Shown one piece after another: positions 20,784 through 31,960 of a stretch of DNA of 64,000 nucleotides. A model generated the notes under the pieces. It worked only from the letters and a program-made list of their open reading frames with translations, ran no database searches and was not told the origin of the DNA. The translations under genes were made by a program, and so were the position numbers. The stretch is from JAWWPG01 sp963820035 (lineage in GTDB: Bacteria; Actinomycetota; Actinomycetes; Propionibacteriales; Nocardioidaceae). Location: assembly GCA_963820035.1 (NCBI GenBank), contig CAWFYK010000007.1, forward strand, positions 288,874-352,873. The letters run 5' to 3'. The stretch's first letter is position 1. Each line of letters opens with the position of its first letter.

Positions 20784-23145
20784 CGCAACCCGGCGGTCGC
20801 GGCGCCACGCGCTACGTCGGCGCACGCGGTCAACCGCGTCGAGGACGCGCGGCTGCTCACCGGGCGGCGGCACCTACGTCGACGACATCGCGCTTGCCGG
20901 GGATGCTGCACGCGTACTTCGTGCGCAGCCCGCACGCCCGCGCCGACGATCCGCGGCGATCGACGCGACGGCCGCGCTCGCGCTGCCCGGGGTGCACGCC
21001 GTGTTCACCGCCGCCGACCTGAACCCCGGGGTCAAGGAGCAGTGGCACACGTCGATCGGCCCGCTGAGTCCCGAGACGCCGCGCCCGCCGCTCGCCGAGG
21101 GCGAGGTCCGCTTCGTCGGCGATCCGGTCGCGCTCGTCGTCGCCGCGACTCGCGCGCTCGCGCAGGACGCGGCCGAGCTCGTCGACGTCGACTACGAACC
21201 GCTGCCCGCGGTCGTCGACTACACGACGGCCGAGAACGACGACCGTGCTCGTGCACGAGGCGCACGGTTCGAACGTCATCGGCGAGCTCAACGGCCTGCC
21301 CGAATCCGCGCTCGACGACGTGTTCGCGGCCGCCGCGCACGTGACGACCGAGACGATCTCACCAGCAGGCGTGCGCCGCCGCGCCGATGGAAGGCCGCGC
21401 GCTGATCGTCGACTACCGCCGCGCGACCGGCGAGCTCACGATCTACGCCGCGACCCAGGCGCCGCACGACATGCGGCTCTTCTGCTCGCGCCTGCTCGGC
21501 ATGCCCGAGCACCGCATCCGGGTCGTGATGCGCGACACCGGCGGCGGCTTCGGCCAGAAGGTCATGGTGCAGCGCGACGAGATGTGCCTGATGCTCGCGG
21601 CGCCGAAGGTCGGCGCGCCGGTGAAGTGGGTCGAGGACCGGCGCGAGAACCTGCTCGCGGCGGGCAAGTCGCGGCACGAGCACGGCACGGCGTCAAGATG
21701 GCGTTCGACGCCGACGGCGCGATCGCAGGCCGCGTACATCGACTTCGTCTCCGACTGCGGCGCGTACCCGACGCCGTGGCCGATCGGCCCGGCGGCCGCG
21801 GTCGGGATGCTGTTCCCCGGCCCGTACCGCGTGCCGCGCGCCGGCTTCGCGACCAAGTCGATCTACACGAACACCGTCGGCCGCACCGCGTACCGCGGGC
21901 CCTGGCAGTTCGAGACGCTCGCCCGCGAGGTGCTGCTCGACATCGCGGCGCGCGAGATGGGCATCGATCCCGTCGAGCTGCGCCGGCGCAACGTGTTGCG
22001 CCGCGACGAACTTCCGTACACGAACCCCAACGGCATGCCCTACGACAACATCTCGCCCGCGGAGACGCTCGAGCAGGCGCTGGCGATGCTCGACTACGAC
22101 GCGTTCCGCAAGGAACAGGCCGAGGCCCGCACGGCCGGCCGCTACCTCGGCGTCGGCGTGTCGAACTACGTCGAGCCGTCGACGCCCGGCATGGGCTACT
22201 ACGCGACCGAGGCCGCGACGATCCGCATCGAGCCGTCGGGCGCGATCAACGTGTACATCGCGGGCGGCTCGACCGGGAAACAGCATCGAGACGACCGTCG
22301 TCCAGCTCGCGGCCGACGCGCTCGGCGCGAACATCGACGACGTCAACACGATCCAGGGCGACACCGCCGTCACCGGCTTCGGCGCGGGCGCGGCCGGGAG
22401 CCGCAGCGGGTCGATGACCGCCGGCGCGATACGCGAGACCGGCGACCATCCTGCGCGAACGCTTGTGCGCGATCGCCGCGCACAAGCTCGAAGCCGCGGT
22501 CGACGACATCGAGTTGTCCGGCAGCCGCGCGACCGTGCGCGGCACGCCGGCGATCGGCATCTCGTTGCGCGAGATCGCGACACTCGCCTACTTCGAGCCG
22601 GCCTCGCTGCCGCCCGGTGTCCCGGCCGGTCTCGAGGCGAGCGCGCGCTACACCGCCGAGGCGCCGATCATCTGGGTGAACGCCACGCACGTGTGCACGT
22701 GCGAGGTCGACGTCGCCACCGGCGGGGTCACGCTCTGCGCTACATCGTGAGCGAGGACTGCGGTCCGATGATCAACCCGAACGTCGTCGAGGGTCAGATC
22801 GCGGGCGGCGTCGTGCAGGGCATCGGCGGCGCGCTCTTCGAAGACCTCGCGTACGACGACGACGGCAACCCGCTCGCCACGACGTTCATGGACTACCTCG
22901 TGCCGTCCGCCGCCGAAGTCCCGACGCTCGAGTTCGGCCACATCGAGACGCCGAGCCCGGGCCCGGGCGGCTACAAGGGCGTCGGCGAAGGCGGCGCGAT
23001 CGGCGCGCCGCCGGCCGTCGTCAACGCGGTGGCCGACGCGCTCTCGCCGTTCGGCGTGCGCGTGACGCGCCTGCCGGTGAGCCCGTCGCGCATCGTGGAC
23101 GCTCGCTCGAAGCCGCACGAAGTCGAGATGAGCGATGACCCGTGA
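20780..23145 (+). CDS. Xanthine dehydrogenase-family molybdopterin subunit
   Basis: About 785 residues. LLTGGGTYVDDI is the start of the a/b hammerhead domain, and MRDTGGGFGQKVMVQRDEM is the molybdopterin-binding loop of the xanthine dehydrogenase/aldehyde oxidase large subunit. YRGPWQFETLAREVLLD and GGYKGVGEGGAIGAPPAV near the end carry the conserved Arg and the catalytic GEGG Glu. Breaks near 20825, 20860, 20895, 20945, 21243, 21365, 21690, 21725, 22280, 22440 and 22740. The iron-sulfur and FAD subunits usually encoded beside it are missing, so it must borrow them from elsewhere or act alone. It hydroxylates an aromatic, heterocyclic or aldehyde substrate. Confidence 0.88.
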
Positions 23146-24339
23146 CCAGCGCGACGACGTCTCCTACGACCCGTACGACATCGAGATCAACGCCGATCCG
23201 TATCCGGCGTTCCGCCGGCTGCGCGAGGAGGCGCCGCTCTACTACAACGAGCAGTACGACTTCTTCGCCGTCAGCCGCTACGACGACGTCGAGCAGCGGC
23301 CTCAAGGACCGCGAGACGTACATCTCCGAGTCGGGGCGCGATCCTCGAGCTCATCAAGGCCGACATCGAGATGCCGCCCGGCGTCATCATCTTCGAGGAC
23401 CCGCCGATCCACACCATGCACCGCGGCCTGCTCTCGCGCGTGTTCACGCCGAAGAAGATGAACGCGCTCGAACCGCAGATCCGCGAGTTCTGCGCGGCGA
23501 GCCTCGACCCGCTCGTCGGCGCCGGCCGGTTCGACTTCGTCGCCGACCTCGGCGCGCAGATGCCGATGCGCGTGATCGGCATGCTCCTCGGGATCCCGGA
23601 GCAGGACCAGGAGGCGATCCGCGACCACGTCGACGCGTCGCTGCGCACCGAGGCGGGCGAACCCATGACGAGCTCGCTCGACGCGATCCTGAGCGGCGAG
23701 ATCTTCGCCGACTACATCGACTGGCGGGCGCGAGCATCCCTCCGACGACCTGATGACGGAGTTGCTCAACGCCGAGTTCGTGGACGAGACCGGAACGACC
23801 CGCCGGCTCACGCGCGAGGAGATCCTCACCTACGTGACCGTCATCGCCGGCGCGGGCAACGAGACGACGACGCGCCTGATCGGCTGGACGGGCAAGGTGC
23901 TGGCCGAGCACCCCGAGCAGCGGCGCGAGCTCGTCGCCGACCCGGCGCTCATCCCCAACGCGATCGAGGAGCTGCTGCGGTTCGAGCCGCCCGCGCCGCA
24001 CGTCGCGCGCTACGTCGCCCGCGACGTCGAGCTACTACGGCCGGACCGTGCCCGAGGGCAGCGTCATGCTGTTCCTCGTCGGATCGGCGAACCGCGACGA
24101 TCGCCGCTTCCCGAACGGCGACCAGTTCGACATCCACCGCAACGCCGGCCGGCCACCTCACGTTCGGTTTCGGCACCCACTTCTGCCTCGGCGCCGCGCT
24201 CGCCCGGCTCGAAGGCCGCGTCGCGCTCGAAGAGGTGCTGCAGCGGTTCCCGGAGTGGGACGTCGACTGGTCGGGCGCCAAGCTCTCGCCGACCTCGACC
24301 GTGCGCGGGTGGGAGACGCTGCCGGTCGTGACGCCATGA
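23135..24339 (+). CDS. Cytochrome P450 (type 2)
   Basis: About 395 residues; ATG 23135 overlaps the previous stop. DPPIHTMHRGLLSRVFTPKK, VIAGAGNETTTRLIGWTGK (I helix), IEELLRFEPPAPHVARYVAR (ExxR) and FGFGTHFCLGAALARLEGR (haem Cys) are present. It is only distantly related to the P450s at 17493 and 24976. Breaks near 23300, 23340, 23730, 24035 and 24155. Its TGA overlaps the ATG of a TetR gene. Likely a monooxygenase of the same pathway. Confidence 0.92.
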
Positions 24340-24979
24340 CGCTCGACGAGCAGGCGCGACCGCGCCGGAAGTACGACAGCCCGGTCCGGCGGCAGCGCGC
24401 GGCCGAGACACGCGAGCGCATCATCTCCGCGGGCGCCGACCTCCTGCACGGCTTTCCCGTCTGGAACTGGCGCGCGCTGACGGTCGGCGCGGTCGCCGAG
24501 CGCGCCGGCGTGAACGAACGCACGGTGTACCGCTACTTCGCCAGCGAACGCGAGCTCCGCGACGCGGTGATGGCCCGCCAAGAAGCCGACGCCGACGTCG
24601 CGCTCGAAGGCCTCGCGCTCGAAGACCTCCAGGCCCACACCGCGCGGATCCTCGAGTACGTGTCGTCGTTCCCGCTCGCAGTCGCGCACGCCCGACGACC
24701 CGACGCTCGTCGCCGCGCACGCGCGCCAGCGCGCCGCGCTCGATCGCCGCGGTGTCCGAGCGCGGCCGACGCGTGGCCCGACGACCGACCGCGCGATCGC
24801 GGCCGCGATGCTCGACGTGTTGTGGAGCGTCGCGTCGTACGAACGGCTCGTCGTCGACTGGGACCTCGACCCGAAGGACGCGATCACGGGCGCCACGTGG
24901 GTCATCGGGCTGGTCGAAGACGCCATCCGCGACGGCCGGTCGCCCGCGCACCGAAGACGACCGAACGGAGAACCGATGA
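24336..24979 (+). CDS. TetR-family transcriptional regulator
   Basis: About 213 residues from ATG 24336, embedded between two P450 genes with ATGA overlaps on both sides, so it is made from the operon it may control. The N-terminal helix-turn-helix is clear: TRERIISAGADLLHGF, then LTVGAVAERAGVNERTVYRY and FASERELRDAVM. The ligand domain continues through DVLWSVASYERLVVDWDL. Breaks near 24690, 24745 and 24950. It is not closely related to the TetR proteins at 34718 and 51723. Confidence 0.88.
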
Positions 24980-26263
24980 GCACTACCGACTTCGACTCGG
25001 TCGACTACTTCCGCACGCCCGCGATCTACCAGGACCCGTACCCGTACTACGAGTACGTGCGTGCGCACGGGCCGGTGTGGCGCGAGCCGCACTGGGGTGT
25101 GGTCATGATCACCGGCTTCGACGAAGTGATGCAGGTGTACAACGACGCGGCGACGTTCTCGTCGTGCAACACGGTGGCCGGTCCGTTCGTGAAGTTCCCG
25201 GTCGAGCTCGAAGGCGACGACATCAGCGCGATCATCGACCTCCACCGCGACACGCTGCCGTTCAGCGATCAGCTGCCGTCGTTCGATCCGCCGAAGCACA
25301 CCGAGCAGCGCGGGCTGCTGCTGCGGCTGATCACGCCGAAGCGGCTGAAGGAGAACGAGGAGTTCATGTGGCAGCTCGCCGATCGCACGATCGACGAGTT
25401 CGTCGCCCGCGGTGAGTGCGAGTTCGTGCACGACTACGCGAAGCCCGTTCACGCTCTTGGTGATCGCCGATCTGCTCGGCGTTCCCGAAGCCGACCACGA
25501 GACGTTCCGCGCAGGAGCTGCAGGGCGACCACCGCCCGACCAGGCAATCCGGCGGCGGCGCGATGGCGCACAAGCCGTTGGAGTTCCTCTACGACCGGTT
25601 CACCGCGTACATCGAGGAGCTCCGGCGCGAACCGCGCGACGACGTGATGTCCGGCATCACCACCGCGACCTTCCCCGACGGGTCGATCCCCGACGTGCAC
25701 GACGTCGCGCTCATCGCCGCGAACCTGTTCTCGGCGGGCGGCGAGACGACCGCGCGACTCCTCGGGCTCCGCGATGCAGCGCCTGGCCGAGGATCCCGAG
25801 CTCCAAGCGCTGCTGCGCGGCGAGCGCCATCGCATCCCCGACTTCATCGAGGAGATGCTGCGGCTCGAGAGCCCGATCCAGGGCGAGTTCCGGCTGGCGC
25901 GCGTTCTCGACGACGGTCGGCGGCGTCGACCTCCCCGCGGGCACGACGGTGATGGTGCACAACGGCGCCGCGAACCGCGATCCGCGCCACTTCGACGCGC
26001 CGGGCGAGCTCCGCCTCGACCGCACCGACGGCCGTCACCACCTCGGGTTCGGCTTCGGCATCCACACGTGCGTCGGCGCACCGCTCGCCCGGGCCGAGGC
26101 GCGCGTGAGCCTCGAACGCATCTTCGACCGCATGGCCGACATCCGGATCTCGGAGCGCGAGCACGGCCCCGCGCGGCGCCCGCCGCTACGAGTACTCTCC
26201 GATCTACATGCTGCGCGGCCTCGAGCAACCTGCACCTCGAGTTCACCCCGGTCGTCGACGTGA
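24976..26263 (+). CDS. Cytochrome P450 (paralogue 3)
   Basis: About 425 residues, strikingly similar to the P450 at 17493 (ATFSSCN, GDD-S, LPFSDQLP, RLITPKRLKENEEFMWQLAD). FDPPKHTEQRGLLLRLITPK, AANLFSAGGETTARLLG, EEMLRLESPIQGEF and FGFGIHTCVGAPLARAEAR with the haem Cys are present. Breaks near 25448, 25512, 25770, 25903-25906 (GTT+C), 26180 and 26225. The stop at 26261-26263 overlaps the GTG of the esterase. The pair suggests duplication within the cluster and two related oxidation steps or substrates. Confidence 0.92.
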
Positions 26264-27204
26264 ACACACGCGACCTGCTCGATCCCGAGGTCGCGGCGGT
26301 CGCCGCGCTCGTGCCGTTCGCCGACGCTGAACGCGGAGATCCTGGCGACGCTGCGCCCGATGTCGCTCCGGACCGCCCGCCTTCCGACACCGTCGACGCG
26401 GACCGAACACGTCGTCGCCCGGCGATCCCGGCGGTGCCGGTGCGCGTGCACCGGGCCAAGGGCGCGACCGGGCGTGCTGCCGTGCATGTACTCGATCCAC
26501 GGCGGCGGCTACGTGATCGGCTCCAACACATGGACGATCCGCAGTTCGAGACGTGGTGCCCGAAGCTCGGCGTCGTCGGCGTGTCGGTCGACTACCGGCT
26601 CGCGCCGGAGACGCCGTACCCGGGACCGCTCGAGGACTGCTACCGCGGACTCGTGTGGACCTACGAGCACGCCGACGAGCTCGGCATCGACCCGGAGTGC
26701 ATCGGCGTCATGGGCGTCAGCGCCGGCGGCGGTCTGGCCGCGGCGCTCGCGCTGCTGGCGCGCGACCGCGGCGAGGTTCCCGTCGCGTTCCAACTCCTCG
26801 ACTCGCCGATGCTCGACGACCGCCAGATCACGCCGTCGAGCCGACGAGGACGACCTCGCGGTGTGGAGCCGCGGCTCGAACACGTTCGGGTGGAAGTCGT
26901 ACCTCGGCGATCTCTACGGTCGCGACGACATCCCCGCCACCGCCGCGCCGGCGCGCGCGACCGACCTCTCCGGGCCTGCCGCCCGCGTTCGTGTCGGTCG
27001 GCGCGGTCGACGGGTTCCGCGACGAGGACATCGACTACGCGCTGCGGCTGAACCAGGCGGGCGTGCCCGACGGAGCTGCACGTGTACCCGGGCGCGTGCC
27101 ACGGCTTCACGTGCTCGCGCCCGAGGCCGCGGTCACGAAGCAGTGCCTGCGCAACATGGAGGACTGGTTGCCGGCGGTTCACCACGACCGCGCCGACGGG
27201 CTGA
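26260..27204 (+). CDS. HSL-type alpha/beta hydrolase (esterase)
   Basis: About 310 residues from GTG 26260. MYSIHGGGYVIGS is the oxyanion HGGG motif, VSVDYRLAPETPYPGP the usual following strand, and GVMGVSAGGGLAAALALLAR holds the nucleophile Ser. VGAVDGFRDEDIDYA and GACHGFT supply the Asp and His. This is the hormone-sensitive-lipase family, hydrolysing small esters or lactones. Breaks near 26328, 26415, 26473, 26530, 26845, 26985 and 27070. Last gene of the rightward operon; it converges on the deacylase gene 8 bases away. Confidence 0.88.
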
Positions 27205-27212
27205 CCCGACGG

Positions 27213-28881
27213 TCACGCGATCTCGGGACGCGTGCCGGGCCGCAGGTCCGGCACGATCGAGCTGCGACTTCGTCGACCCGGATCGGCGTGCCGTTGACGA
27301 GCACGTGCCGGACGCCGGTGGGCTCCTCGGCGGTCAGCCGCTCGGCGTCGGCCGGGAAGTCGCGCACGCGCCGCGTCGGACCGGTGCCGACCGTCGCGGG
27401 ATCGAACACGCACACGTCGGCCGCGTAGCCCTCGCGGAGATAGCCGCGCCGCACGAAGCCGAACATGTCGGCGGGCTCGCCGGTCAGCTTGCGCACCGCG
27501 TGCTCGAGCGGCAGCACGTCGCGCTCGCGCACCCACGTGCCGAGCAGGTCGGTGGGCAGCGGCGCGTCGCACAGCTGGTCGATGTGCGCGCCCGCGTCGG
27601 AGAGACCGAGCGCGACGTGGTCGTGCGTCGAGCAGGCGGCCGACGTCGTCGACGTCGTCGTTGGCGATGTACGCCGCGAAAGCGGGTCGTGAGATCCTCG
27701 TCGACCGCGATCTCGCACATCACGTCGAGCGGGCTGCAACCGCGTTCGCGCGCGAGGTCGCTCACCCGCCGGCCCTGCAGCTCGGGGAACCGCTCCGACT
27801 CCGAGACCTCGAACGTCTCCCAGCGCGGCTTCATCGGCGATTCCTCGAGGTCGGCCGCGGCCTCGCGCCCGCCACTCGGGATCGCGGTACGCCGCGAGGC
27901 GCACGGCGCGGCTCACCTTCATCAGCTCGCCGAAGACCTTGCCCGTGTTGAGGCTGTACGCGTCGGCCATCGTGAACTGCATGGTGAGCGGGCGGGGCGT
28001 CACCTGCGGCCACACGTCCGCGCCGCGCGCCAGGCCCTCCTCGTGCAGCCGCACCGGCTCGAGGTGCTTGCCGCGCCGGCGCCGCGAACAGCGGGTAGGT
28101 GAACGGGCGGCCGACGCGCGGGCTGCCACTCGTACACGTCGGCGTAGCTGCACTGCTCGCCGGGCGTGATGAGCACCACGCCCTTCCCGGCTTCGCCCGC
28201 CGCGAGGAACAGCGCCTCGACTTCGTCGGCGTCGGCGAAGCGGCTCGGCACGGGCTTGCCGTCGACGCCGCGGTGCGCGAACGAGAAGCTGGTGGAGAAC
28301 CCGGCCGCGCCCGCGCGCGATCGCCTCGCGCACGAGCGCCGCACATCTGCTCGATCTCGTCGGGAGTGGCCGCGCGCTCGTAGGCCGCGTCGCCCATCAC
28401 GTAGAGCCGCACCGCGGAGTGCCCGACGTACGCGGTGAAGTTGAGCGACGCGTCCCGCGGCGGCCGGACGGATCGAGGTACTCGGGAAACGTCGCGAAGT
28501 CCCACGCGATGCCCGCGATCAGCGTCGCCGGGATCCATGTCCTCGACGTTCTCGAGCGTGCCCACGATGAGGTCGTGGTGTTCGGGCGCGCGTCGGCGCG
28601 ATCGAGAAGCCGCAGTTGCCGGCGACGACGGTCGTGACGCCGTGGAACGACGACGGCCGCAGCGCCGGATCCCAGAAGACCTGCGCGTCGTAGTGCGTGT
28701 GGATGTCGATGAAGCCGGGCGCGACCGCGCAGCCCGACGCGTCGAGCTCGCGCTCGCCGCGCAGATCGGGGCCGATCTCGACGATCACGCCGTCGGCGAT
28801 CGCGACGTCGGCGACGCGACCGGGCGCGCCGCGTGCCGTCGAAGACGGTTCCGCCCGCGAATGACGATGTCGGCTGCTCAT
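27213..28881 (-). CDS. N-acyl-D-amino-acid deacylase-type amidohydrolase
   Basis: About 550 residues from ATG 28881. GTVFDGTRGAPGRVADVAIA is the N-terminal beta-sandwich, APGFIDIHTHYDAQVFWDP has the HxH metal motif, and TTVVAGNCGFSIAP is typical of D-aminoacylases. Later FTAYVGHSAVRLYVMGD and AFSTSFSFAHRG-like segments follow. The C-terminus PRRVRDFPADAERLTAEEPTG-type region is near the end. Many breaks: about 28860, 28840, 28605, 28540, 28460, 28330, 28090, 27870, 27625. It may act on N-acyl amides or a related ring amide; in these clusters the substrate is unknown. Stop overlaps nothing; start overlaps the SDR stop by ATGA. Confidence 0.82.
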
Positions 28882-29689
28882 CGGCAGTCCTCGTTCGCTT
28901 CGACGTGTCGGTGGCCATGAGATCCTCGATCGAGCGCGGCGGCGAGCCCGCGGTGGTGCCGCCGTCGACGGGGAGCACGATCCCGGTGATCTGCGCGGCC
29001 CGGTCGCTCGCGAGGTACGAGCGCCGCTTCCGCGACGTCGCGCGGCGAGCCCACCCGCTGCAGCGGCTGCATCGCGCGCACGATCAACGACTGGTCCATC
29101 GCCGCGTTGATCGCGGTCGGGATGTGCGCGGGCGCGATGCAGTTCACGCGGATGTTCGTGCGCGGCCAGCTCGACCGCGATCGACCGCGTGAAGTGGATG
29201 ACCGCCGCCTTCGTGGCCCGGTACGCCATCACGCCCGCGCCCGCGTTGATCCCGCCGATCGACGTGGTGTTGACGATGACGCCGCCGCCGTTCGCCGCCA
29301 TGTGCCGCGCCGCGCGCTGACTCCCGACCATCACGCCGAAGATGTTCACGCGCCATCACGCGGTCGAAGTCGGCGAAGTCGTCGTCGAGGAACCGCTTGA
29401 ACGAGCCGCCGATGCCGGCGTTGTTGCACATGACGTGGAGGCCGCCGAACCGCTCGACCGCGAGGTCGACCGCCGCCTGGATCTGGTCCGCGTCGCGCGA
29501 CGTCGGTCTGCTCGAACGCGGCCGCGGCGCCGAGCTGCTCGGCGAACGCGGCGCCGCCCTCGCGGTCGACGTCGGCGATGACGACGCTCGCGCCTTCCTC
29601 CACGAACAGCTCGACCATGCCGCGCCCGAGCCCGCTCGCGCCGCCGGTGACGATCGCGACCTTCCCGTCGAGCTCGGATCCCTAGTCAC
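28878..29689 (-). CDS. SDR-family oxidoreductase
   Basis: About 268 residues, probable GTG start at 29689. After a missing base near 29678 it reads LDGKVAIVTGGASGLGRGMV, the cofactor loop. HVMCNNAGIGGSFKRFLDDD, VNTTSIGGINAG (Ser) and AYRATKAAVIHFTRSIAVEL (Tyr-x3-Lys) complete the site. ITGIVLPVDGGTTAG is the usual C-terminal strand, followed by a tail to TGA 28880-28878 after one more break. Other breaks near 29505, 29350, 29160 and 29025. It sits between the aldo/keto reductase and the deacylase in one leftward transcript. Confidence 0.87.
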
Positions 29690-29695
29690 GGCTTC

Positions 29696-30698
29696 TCACG
29701 CCTCTTCGATCCAGAAGTCGGGGGTGGTGTCGATGCCGTGGCGGTCGAAGATCGCGTCGATCTCGGCGAGATCGGCGTCGCTGATCGTCCAGCCGACCGC
29801 GCCGACGTTGTCCTCGACCTCGGCGACGTTGCGGCAGCCGACGAGCGCCGTGCTCACCGCCGGGTGCGAGATCGCCCAGCGCAGCGCGAGCTGCGGGAGG
29901 CTCTTGCCGTAGCGGGCGGCGATGCCCTTCAGCTCCTCCACCGCGCGGACGTTGTCCTTGAACTTCTCCGGGCCGAACAGCGCGGCGAACATCTTGATCG
30001 CGCCCATGTTGCCCTGGCGCGCCCGCCAGTCGGCGCGCGCCGAAGTCGTGGTCCTCGGTGAACGTGCCGGTCAGCAACCCGAACGCGAGCGAGCCGTACG
30101 CCATGAAGCCGACGCCCTGCTCCTCGCAGTACGGCAGGATCTCGCTCTGCATCCGGCGGTCGAACATGTTCCAGCCGTACTGCACGACGTCGACGCGGCG
30201 CACGGCCATGCACGCCTCGATCTCCTCGAGCTTGAAGTTCGAGAGGCCGACGAAGCGGACCTTGCCCTCGCGCACGATGTCGTCGAGCGCGAGCATCGTC
30301 TCCTCGAACGGCGTCTCCCGGTCGGGCCAGTGCACGAGGTACACGTCGACGTAGTCGGTGCCGAGGTTCTTCAGGCTCTTGTCGATCGACGCGATGACCC
30401 GCTCGCGGCTGCTGTCGCGGAGGTTCGGCTTGTCGCGGTAGTTCATGCCGAACTTCGTGACGATGATCGCTTCGTCGCGCCGCGCTCCCGAGCGCCTTGC
30501 CCGAGCGCCCGCTCGGACGCGCCCATGCCGTAGCCCTCGGCGGTGTCGAAGCAGTTGATGCCGAGGTCGAGCGACGCGGTCGACGGCGCGCTCGAAGTCC
30601 TCGTCCTCGACGTCGCCGTAGCCGCCGCCGATCTCCCAGCAGCCGTAGCCGACGGCCGAGACGTCGAGTCCCGTCCGTCCGAACGGCCGATGTTCCAT
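29696..30698 (-). CDS. Aldo/keto reductase
   Basis: About 330 residues from ATG 30698, with AGGGGA 5 bases upstream. RPFGRTGLDVSAVGYGCWEI is the family start; AIIVTKFGMN holds the catalytic Lys and VDVYLVHWPD the His. GVGFMAYGSLAFGLLTG and TALVGCRNVAEVEDNV are the NADPH-binding C-terminal loops. The Asp/Tyr half of the tetrad lies in an out-of-frame stretch between about 30590 and 30480. Another break near 30040. It reduces an aldehyde or ketone with NADPH. First gene after the P450 in the same direction. Confidence 0.9.
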
Positions 30699-30722
30699 CG
30701 TGTCCCCTCTCGAGATGCCGCG

Positions 30723-31960
30723 CTACACCGAGCGGTAGCGCAGCGGTAGATGCTTGATGCTGCCGTTGACCGCGGACTCGAGCCGCTCGACCGATCCCGA
30801 CAGCTCGAACCCGTCGAGGCGCGCGAGCAGGTGCCGGAAGATCGTCTCGATCTCGACGCGCGCGAGGTGCGCGCCCATGCAGAAGTGCTCGCCGAAGCCG
30901 AACGCGAGGTGCGGGTTCGGGCGCCGGTCGACGCGGAACGCGAACGGGTCGTCGAACACGTCCTCGTCGCGGTTCGCCGACGCGAAGAACAGCGCGAGCT
31001 GGTCGCCGGCGCGGATCTGCACGCCGCGGACCTCGCAGTCCTCGGTCGCGACACGCGTGAAGTGGCAGATCGGGCTGACCCAGCGCAGGATCTCCTCGAC
31101 CGCGTCGGGCAGCAGCTCCGGTCGCGCGCGCAGCTTCTCCCACTCGGCGGGGTTCTCGCAGAAGGCGAGCAGCCCGCCGCTGATCGCGTTGCGCGTCGTC
31201 TCGTTGCCGGCCTCGACGAACAGCTCGCAGTACGCGAGGAGCTGCTCGTCGGTGAGCGGCGCGCCGTTGACCGTGCCGCGCGATCAGCTCGCTCACGAGA
31301 TCGTCCTGCGGGTCGCGCGGCGCTGCTCGATGAGCTCGCCGAGGTACGCGTGCAGCTCGCCCGCGCGCCCGCTTGATCGTCTGGCCCGGCGATCTCGCCC
31401 GGCCGGCGGTACTCGGGATCGTCCTTGCCGATCACCTCGTTGGTCCAGCGGAACAGCAGCTCCCAGTCCGTGCTGCGGCACGCCGAGGATCCACGCGATG
31501 ACCGCGAGCGGGAACGGCGCCGCGATCTGCTCGACGAAGTCGACGTCGCCGGAGTCGACCGCCGGCGCCGCGTCGTCGAGGACGTCGACGCGCGATGCGC
31601 TCGACGTCGTCGCTGCCGGGCGCGCACCGCCTTCGGCGTGAAGCGCCCGCTCACGACGCGGCGCATCGGCGCGTGCTTCGGCGGGTCGAGCAGCACGAGG
31701 ATCTCGGTCGGCGGCATCGGCCCCGCGCCGGCGCGGGCGAGCGTGATGCCCTGCGCGCTCGAGAAGCGCAGCGGCTGCGACGCGATCTGCAGGATGTCGG
31801 CGTGCTTCGTGATCGCCCAGAACGGCTCGTAGCCGGGCGCCTCGATGCGCGCGACCGGCGCCTCGGCGCGCAGCCGCGTCCACACGTCGTGCGGATACCC
31901 GCGCGCCGCGTAGCGCGCGGGATCGACGAGGTCGAGCGGATCGATGTCGATCACTGCCAT
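30723..31960 (-). CDS. Cytochrome P450 (type 4)
   Basis: About 410 residues from ATG 31960. LLDPPKHAPMRRVVSGRFTP, an I-helix reading EAGNETTRNAISGG in the corrected frame, EEILRWVSPICHF (ExxR) and FGFGEHFCMGAHLARVEIE with the haem Cys are present. Breaks near 31620, 31590, 31475, 31390, 31370, 31320 and 31280. The motif set resembles the CYP125/CYP142-like sterol side-chain hydroxylases, but the resemblance alone does not fix the substrate. Its start overlaps the end of the upstream acyl-CoA dehydrogenase gene. Confidence 0.9.
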
